DNA from: JAVWJP01 sp036638975
GTDB lineage: Bacteria; Bacillota; Clostridia; Oscillospirales; Ruminococcaceae
DNA length: 64,000 nt
Direction: 5' to 3'
Assembly (NCBI GenBank): GCA_036638975.1
Contig: JAVWJP010000010.1
Coordinates: 1 to 64,000, forward strand
The position numbers were made by a program, and so were the translations under genes. The notes below the pieces were generated by a model. It was not told the origin of the DNA and searched no databases. It saw only the letters and a program-made list of their open reading frames with translations. The stretch's first letter is position 1, and each line of letters opens with the position of its first letter. Positions 59,595 through 64,000 of the stretch are shown in pieces.

Positions 59595-60533
59595 TCACCA
59601 AAAAAACTCGCGGGGCTTGACCGCCGCTTTTTCTTCTGTATGCTTATCCTGCACAGCTTCGGCAGCTTCCGCAGGCTGCTCTGCTTCTGTAAAGTCTTGC
59701 TGCAAAGCTGCGCCTTGCGGCCTACGGCTTGGGCTGAAAAAATCTTCCGGCTCATCACTGTCATCAAAAAAATTTACAACTTTAGCATCATTTTCGCATT
59801 CAAAAATATCATCGTTTGTTTTTATTGTATTAAATACTTCGCTTACATCGTCGTCTACCTTAACGCCTGTACTTTTCATAGCACTGTCTAAGGTGTCAAG
59901 CGAGCTGTCAATACCGTCAAGACGTTTCTCTAGCTCTGCCATAGACTGCTGCAAGGTTGTGCGAAGCATGGTAATATCACCTTTAAATGTGCGTATTTCG
60001 CCGGCGAGATTATGTATGCTTTCTATTGTAGTAGCGGTAAGACGGCTTGCCTTGCTCTCGGCAGCTTTAACAATAGCTGCTGCACTTTTTTGTGCTTCTA
60101 TGATAGCTTCGCCTATTTGTGCCATACTGTCGTCGTATTTTCTTCCCTTATATTCCAGCGACTCTGCACGAAGAAGAAGCTGACGGCATTTTTCTTGCTG
60201 TATTTTTATTTCACGGTCTTTATCCTCTATAAGGTGCTGTTGGCGCTCTAGCTCTGCATTAAGTTCTTTTATGGTTTCTGCTGCATCGGAGCTGCTTTTG
60301 CTGTTTTTCCCTGTTTCTTCCTGTAGTGTATCGCGCAGGGTTTGCAGCTCGGAGCCAAGCTGAGTTATTGTTCCTGTAAAACCATCATTATTGGATTGTA
60401 AATCTGCAATCTTTGCATTAAGCTCTTGCACCGAGCTTTCGTTTTGTTCACACAGCTCATCAATATATCTGAGTACAGATTTTTTATTGAAGCCACAGAA
60501 CATATTAGTACTAAAAGTAACCTGCCGTTCCAA
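59595..60533 (-). CDS. DivIVA-like coiled-coil protein
   Basis: 312 residues. The N-terminus resembles the DivIVA/GpsB lipid-binding segment (FSTNMFCGFNKKSVLRYIDEL), followed by ~190 residues of coiled coil, a second helical region (~130-215) and a disordered acidic C-terminal tail. Start TTG 60533, nine bases after GGGGGGAA. It directly follows corA (25 bases). Probably polar or membrane-associated; weak similarity, so the family call is tentative. Confidence 0.65.
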   Translation of the reverse strand: MERQVTFSTNMFCGFNKKSVLRYIDELCEQNESSVQELNAKIADLQSNNDGFTGTITQLGSELQTLRDTLQEETGKNSKSSSDAAETIKELNAELERQQHLIEDKDREIKIQQEKCRQLLLRAESLEYKGRKYDDSMAQIGEAIIEAQKSAAAIVKAAESKASRLTATTIESIHNLAGEIRTFKGDITMLRTTLQQSMAELEKRLDGIDSSLDTLDSAMKSTGVKVDDDVSEVFNTIKTNDDIFECENDAKVVNFFDDSDEPEDFFSPSRRPQGAALQQDFTEAEQPAEAAEAVQDKHTEEKAAVKPREFFW

Positions 60534-60558
60534 GTCTTGTTCCCCCCAATATAAATAT

Positions 60559-61488
60559 TTAATCGAACATCTGGTTTTTTACAAGTATTATAGCAACTAT
60601 TATAATAAGCACTGCCGATAGCGCTGCCGGAAACCAAAAATATGGCATTGGCAAGCCGCTTACATTCATGCCGTAGAAGCCCGAAACCATAGTGGGAATT
60701 GCCATTAAAATAGTTATAGAGGTAAGAACCTTCATAACAATATTAAGATTGTTTGAAATGACAGAAGCAAAAGCGTCCATTGTTCCCGAAAGTATGCTGG
60801 AATAAATATTACACATCTCAATAGCCTGCTTTGTTTCAATGAGGACATCTTCTAAAAGGTCTTGGTCATCATCATAAAGCTTTATAATACGCCCTCGCAA
60901 AATTTTCTCCATTGTCATTTCGTTTGCCTTTAAAGATGTAGAAAAATAGACGAGAGATTTTTCAAGACCTAAAAGCTGAATAAGCTCTTTATTCTTCATA
61001 GATTTATGAAGCTGATGCTCCATACGCATAGAAAGTTTATCTATCTGCTTTAAAAACTGCAAATATCGTGTGGCAATGCGAAGTAAAAAAGTAAAAAGAA
61101 AAGTGTTTTTACGAGCAGTTTGTACATTTTTTACCATTCCCTCGGCAAATTCGCTTATAAGTGGGTTGTTTTTTAAGGCAATTGTCACAATCTGCCGCGG
61201 CAACATTACGATACCTATAGGCATTGTAGTATAAAGTATTGTATTTTCTTCTTGTTTTTCTGCAAGCGGCAAATCGACTATAAGAAGCGTTTGCTGTTCT
61301 TCACATTCTATACGAGAGGTTTCTTCTTCATCTAGCGATGATTTTACAAAGTCTTGATCTATACCAAGGCGTTGAGTAAGAAAAGTTACTTCGCTTTGGG
61401 TAGGACATACCGCGCTTACCCAACAGTCGTCCTCCATAGTATCTATATTGACAATGCGGTTTTCTACGGTTTTATAGTAATTTATCAT
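60559..61488 (-). CDS. corA: CorA family divalent cation (Mg2+) transporter
   Basis: 309 residues: an N-terminal alpha/beta funnel domain and two C-terminal transmembrane helices, the first ending in the universally conserved FYGMNV (GMN selectivity motif). Homopentameric Mg2+/Co2+ channel by family. The preferred start is ATG 61488, with GGGG six bases upstream; an in-frame ATG at 61500 is an alternative. Its start region is folded into a hairpin with the end of a short upstream ORF, which begins M-K-P-D-P-S-P. Confidence 0.93.
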   Translation of the reverse strand: MINYYKTVENRIVNIDTMEDDCWVSAVCPTQSEVTFLTQRLGIDQDFVKSSLDEEETSRIECEEQQTLLIVDLPLAEKQEENTILYTTMPIGIVMLPRQIVTIALKNNPLISEFAEGMVKNVQTARKNTFLFTFLLRIATRYLQFLKQIDKLSMRMEHQLHKSMKNKELIQLLGLEKSLVYFSTSLKANEMTMEKILRGRIIKLYDDDQDLLEDVLIETKQAIEMCNIYSSILSGTMDAFASVISNNLNIVMKVLTSITILMAIPTMVSGFYGMNVSGLPMPYFWFPAALSAVLIIIVAIILVKNQMFD

Positions 61489-61494
61489 TCTTAT

Positions 61495-61510
61495 CCCCAT
61501 TTCTATGGGG
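61495..61510 (-). promoter_or_regulatory. Hairpin masking the corA ribosome-binding site
   Basis: CCCCAT (61510-61505), loop AGAA and ATGGGG (61500-61495) on the - strand: a perfect 6-bp stem that contains the stop codon of the leader ORF (61505-61503) and the GGGG Shine-Dalgarno of corA. The two CCCCA runs inside the leader ORF (61581-61577 and 61575-61571) can pair with the same TGGGG. Confidence 0.7.
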
Positions 61511-61592
61511 CAGACACTGCTGACGCTGCGGCTGCCAAATATTTCTTTTTTAAATAACCAATTTTAACCTTGGGGCTGGGGTCTGGCTTCAC
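61503..61592 (-). CDS. Short leader peptide ORF upstream of corA, MgtL-like (29 aa)
   Basis: GTG 61592 preceded at four bases by GGAGGTGA, a near-perfect anti-Shine-Dalgarno match. The peptide starts M-K-P-D-P-S-P-K and continues with basic and Ala-rich residues, ending at TAG 61505-61503, two bases before the first corA ATG. In E. coli and Salmonella the leader peptide MgtL (M-E-P-D-P-T-P) senses low Mg2+ by ribosome destabilisation on the acidic/proline stretch. The composition, position and target (a Mg2+ channel) match; homology is not claimed, and convergent evolution is possible. Confidence 0.65.
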   Translation of the reverse strand: MKPDPSPKVKIGYLKKKYLAAAASAVSAP

Positions 61593-61634
61593 AACGTCAC
61601 CTCCACTGATTATAATTTAAAATTGAACCATACA

Positions 61635-61649
61635 TGACGCAAAACGTCA
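61635..61649 (-). promoter_or_regulatory. Inverted repeat at the 5' end of the corA transcript
   Basis: TGACG-TTTTG-CGTCA, a 5-bp perfect stem that would lie within ~2-16 bases of the predicted start. Either a 5' stabilising hairpin or an operator. Confidence 0.45.
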
Positions 61650-61657
61650 CATTATTT

Positions 61658-61685
61658 ATTATAACACAAAATCGGCTGTTTGCAA
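61658..61685 (-). promoter_or_regulatory. Sigma-A promoter of leader peptide-corA
   Basis: TTGCAA (61685-61680), a 16-base spacer and a perfect TATAAT (61663-61658) on the - strand, just beyond the U32 stop codon. The leader before the short ORF is about 60 bases. Confidence 0.75.
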
Positions 61686-61692
61686 GCGACTG

Positions 61693-62922
61693 TTATAGCT
61701 CTTTTTGCTTACGTAAAATACTGCCCTGCGGGTAGGCTTTCTCTGACGGTATTTTTAAATGCTGCATTGAGTGGCAGGCATTTTCTACAGGCTCATTTTG
61801 CTCTGTAAATATTTCTTTAGCAATAAATGGCATAAATCTGCCCTTTGGCACTAAAATTTCTAAAGCATCATTTGGGTAAAAACGGTTTCTCTGTGTAACA
61901 TAAAGAACTCCGTCGCTCCAATAATCAACAGTTGCAACGATATCGTAGCTGCGCACATACCCGCCGTCCTTATAGCATTGACCATTTTGCGGTCTGCCGT
62001 AAAAAAAGCCCGTTGAATATTCCCTATGGCTTACCTTGCACGTTTCATCGTCTATCCACTGCGGCAATACAAAGCCCTGCGGGTCTTTTAAATATTCGTC
62101 TACCGCATTGCGGTAAGCATTTGTTATAACGGCTACATAATAAGCAGACTTTGCCCTGCCCTCTATTTTTAAGCTATTCACACCCACCGCGGCAAGCTTA
62201 TCTATATCACGTATCATAGAAAGGTCTTTTGCATTAAGAATATATGAGCCCCGCTCGTCTTCGTACACAGGGTAATACTCATTCGGACGTTTTTCTTCTA
62301 CTAAGTGATATCCCCACCGGCATGGTTGAGCACATTCCCCACGGTTTGCGTCGCGCCCTGTCATATAATGAGAAAGCAAACATCTGCCGGAAAAAGACAT
62401 ACACATAGCACCGTGTACAAAGCATTCAAGCTCCAGCTCGGGAGGGGCTTTGTCGCGTATTCTTGCTATATCGTCAAGCGATAGCTCACGTGCCAAAACA
62501 ATGCGCTTTGCACCCATTTTATAAAGCTCACAGGCTGTAATATAATTTACTATTCCTACCTGTGTTGACATATGCACCTCTAGCTGAGGCACAACGCGGC
62601 GCGCAGTCATAAAAACGCCCATATCTGCAATAATAAGCGCATCAACACCGCATTTAGCCGCTGTTTTAAGTGTTTCCTCCAAGCGGTCCGCTTCATCATT
62701 AGTGGGCACAGTGTTGCAGGTAAGGTAAACCTTTACACCATTTTGGTGTGCAAAAACTACCGCCTCACAAAGCTCATCATCTGTAAAATTAAGCGGAGAA
62801 GCCCTCATTCCAAGCTCCTTGCCGCCAAGATATACTGCATCGGCACCAAAAAGCACAGCCGCTCTCAGCCGTTCCATATCTCCCGCAGGCGAAAGCACCT
62901 CGGGGCGTATAATATTTGACAT
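61693..62922 (-). CDS. U32 family peptidase (YegQ/TrhP-like)
   Basis: 409 residues. A TIM-barrel-like N-domain with RPEVLSPAGDMERLRAAVLF, then the family signature ELECFVHGAMCMSFSGRC and NRGECAQPCRW with clustered cysteines. U32 proteins include collagenase-like peptidases and the tRNA/rRNA prephenate-dependent hydroxylases TrhP and RlhA; the Cys-rich block suggests the latter group, but I cannot decide. Follows mltG by eight bases. Confidence 0.93.
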   Translation of the reverse strand: MSNIIRPEVLSPAGDMERLRAAVLFGADAVYLGGKELGMRASPLNFTDDELCEAVVFAHQNGVKVYLTCNTVPTNDEADRLEETLKTAAKCGVDALIIADMGVFMTARRVVPQLEVHMSTQVGIVNYITACELYKMGAKRIVLARELSLDDIARIRDKAPPELELECFVHGAMCMSFSGRCLLSHYMTGRDANRGECAQPCRWGYHLVEEKRPNEYYPVYEDERGSYILNAKDLSMIRDIDKLAAVGVNSLKIEGRAKSAYYVAVITNAYRNAVDEYLKDPQGFVLPQWIDDETCKVSHREYSTGFFYGRPQNGQCYKDGGYVRSYDIVATVDYWSDGVLYVTQRNRFYPNDALEILVPKGRFMPFIAKEIFTEQNEPVENACHSMQHLKIPSEKAYPQGSILRKQKEL

Positions 62923-62930
62923 TTTTTCTC

Positions 62931-64000
62931 CTATTCGGCTTTTACTTCGGCTTTTACTTCAGATTTCACCTCGGCATTTACTTTATCGGCAGCACGAATA
63001 TTCTGCTCATGCTCCTCCATGGTCTTTGCATAGTAGAAGTTGCCTTTAAGGTCTGTCAAGAAGTAATAATATTCGCTCTCGTCCGGATAAAGTGCTGCTC
63101 TTATAGCATCTATACCGGGGCTGCACACAGGCCCTACAGGCAAGCCACTGCACACATAGGTGTTGTAAGCGTCATACATAGCTTGATTTGCTATGCTAAT
63201 ATGCGGTTTTATAAACTTTTCTATATAAAAAATTGTAACGTCAGATTGCATTTGCGGGTAAACATCGGTCTTTGCAAAGCGATTATGGAAAACACCCGAA
63301 ACCGCATTCATGTCCTCCGGCAAGCTTGCTTCTTTTTGGATAATAGATGCAAGCGTAATTGTTTCATCAAGTGTCATGTCCATTTTTTTCATTCTGTCAT
63401 AAAGGTCTGTTGTAACATTTTTATTAAAACTGTTAAAGAACTTTTTAGCTACAGAATTAGGATTTTCGCTAACAAAAAAGTTGTATGTGTCAGGGAAAAC
63501 ATACCCCTCGTACTTATAAAAGCGCAATGGATTGTCTATGGGAATACCCTTCATAAAGTCAAACTCGTAGGTGCCTGTTTGCAGTGCCTCGACAAATTCT
63601 TTTGCTGTACAAACGTCGTTTTCTTCAAGCTTTTTGCCAATTTCCCAAAGTGAAAGTCCCTCTGGGAACGAAACAGTAACAATATCCTCGCGCTTATTAC
63701 CGCTTTTTAGTGCCGAAATTATTTGGTCATAGCTCATTTTACAGTTTAAAATATACTCGCCAAACTGATATTTACCATCAGCTTTTTTAAATTTTGAATA
63801 AAGCTTAAAGGTTACAGGTGTGTTTATTATGCCGGATTCGTTTAAAATTTTTGCTATATCCCCCGTACTTGCACCCTGTGGTATTTTCACCGTAACCTGT
63901 TTGTCATTTTGCACAACTCCGACAACATCAAAGCTAAGCCCCAGCAAATCGCTGGCGCTCTCTAGTGCAAAATATGCCATGAAACCGCAAAGCCCCACCA
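62931..64000 (-). CDS. mltG: Endolytic transglycosylase MltG (5' end beyond window)
   Basis: Cleaves nascent peptidoglycan strands at the membrane. At least 356 residues; the frame remains open to the window edge, so the start is missing. An N-terminal transmembrane segment, a LysM-like domain (VTVKIPQGASTGDIAKIL) and the YceG domain with LASIIQKEASLPEDM holding the catalytic Glu are visible. The last ~15 residues are an unusual AEVKxEVKAEVKAE repeat tail. Confidence 0.93.
   Translation of the reverse strand, partial: VGLCGFMAYFALESASDLLGLSFDVVGVVQNDKQVTVKIPQGASTGDIAKILNESGIINTPVTFKLYSKFKKADGKYQFGEYILNCKMSYDQIISALKSGNKREDIVTVSFPEGLSLWEIGKKLEENDVCTAKEFVEALQTGTYEFDFMKGIPIDNPLRFYKYEGYVFPDTYNFFVSENPNSVAKKFFNSFNKNVTTDLYDRMKKMDMTLDETITLASIIQKEASLPEDMNAVSGVFHNRFAKTDVYPQMQSDVTIFYIEKFIKPHISIANQAMYDAYNTYVCSGLPVGPVCSPGIDAIRAALYPDESEYYYFLTDLKGNFYYAKTMEEHEQNIRAADKVNAEVKSEVKAEVKAE

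Noticed and set aside
59465..59767. 100-codon - strand ORF overlapping the DivIVA-like gene
   Set aside because: Out of frame with the coiled-coil gene, low-complexity Ser/Lys composition, no ribosome-binding site.
61488..61690. M-box Mg2+ riboswitch upstream of corA
   Set aside because: The ~160-base leader is too short, shows none of the conserved M-box helices, and contains a Shine-Dalgarno-led short ORF.

Overview
The window reads as a chromosomal contig from an anaerobic, endospore-forming low-to-moderate GC Firmicute of class Clostridia, most likely an Oscillospirales/Ruminococcaceae-type organism. Sporulation genes (spoIIGA, sigE, sigG, a YlmC/YmxH protein, an alpha/beta SASP), a complete Rnf complex and an EF-P carrying Lys32 all point that way; the genus cannot be named from sequence alone. 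A run of exactly 100 N at 24772-24871, inside a tandem repeat, marks a scaffold gap and suggests a draft or metagenomic assembly.

Layout: 61-2865 is the rpsB-tsf-pyrH operon. 3138-4403 holds ylmC (-) and sigG (+), separated by four tandem copies of an ~85-bp unit that each look like a + strand terminator. 4406-17291 is one long type IV pilus operon on the - strand: a sigma-A promoter, a GEMM-I (c-di-GMP type) riboswitch with a terminator, five pilins, prepilin peptidase, PilC, PilM, PilN, PilO, three pseudopilin-like proteins, PilB, PilT and a sixth pilin. 17353-19008 is spoIIGA-sigE. A 77-aa protein with 17 cysteines follows at 19213-19446 (+). 19556-24628 holds leuA and a HAD phosphatase / XRE-cupin regulator / acyl-CoA ligase / VanZ cluster. 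24690-25112 is an 86-bp repeat array, followed by a promoter, a structured RNA leader and a small Cys protein. 25632-28020 is an ECF sigma / anti-sigma / membrane-protein operon. 28169-31731 encodes a heterodimeric ABC exporter and 31858-36740 is rnfCDGEAB with a perfect Rex-type operator upstream. 36979-40593 carries a CD1247-type protein, efp, an M24 peptidase, aroQ, yqeG and rpsU. 40729-57606 is a housekeeping operon (trmH-like, dprA, topA, trmFO, plsX, rnc, smc, ftsY, rdgB, yhbY, nadD, yqeK, rsfS, leuS). 57670-59029 is infC-rpmI-rplT with an attenuator leader. The right end holds sspA (+), a DivIVA-like coiled-coil gene, corA with a short leader ORF, a U32 peptidase and a truncated mltG.

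The most interesting signals are regulatory. (1) A 29-codon ORF with a near-perfect Shine-Dalgarno ends two bases before corA and begins M-K-P-D-P-S-P, closely resembling the Mg2+-sensing enterobacterial leader peptide MgtL (M-E-P-D-P-T-P), here in front of a Mg2+ channel gene of a Firmicute. (2) The pilus riboswitch has mutually exclusive anti-aptamer, 11-bp antiterminator and terminator pairings that predict an ON switch. (3) A hairpin sequesters the sigG ribosome-binding site only in read-through transcripts, because the predicted sigma-G promoter would start inside it. (4) infC appears to start at ATT. (5) A structured RNA with no family I recognise precedes a 71-aa Cys protein.

Most calls rest on recognisable family sequence. 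Promoters, operators and RNA folds were read by eye and are graded accordingly. Several genes use TTG starts (rnfC, rnfD, plsX, rsfS, spoIIGA, the DivIVA-like gene), and I chose those starts from Shine-Dalgarno position.
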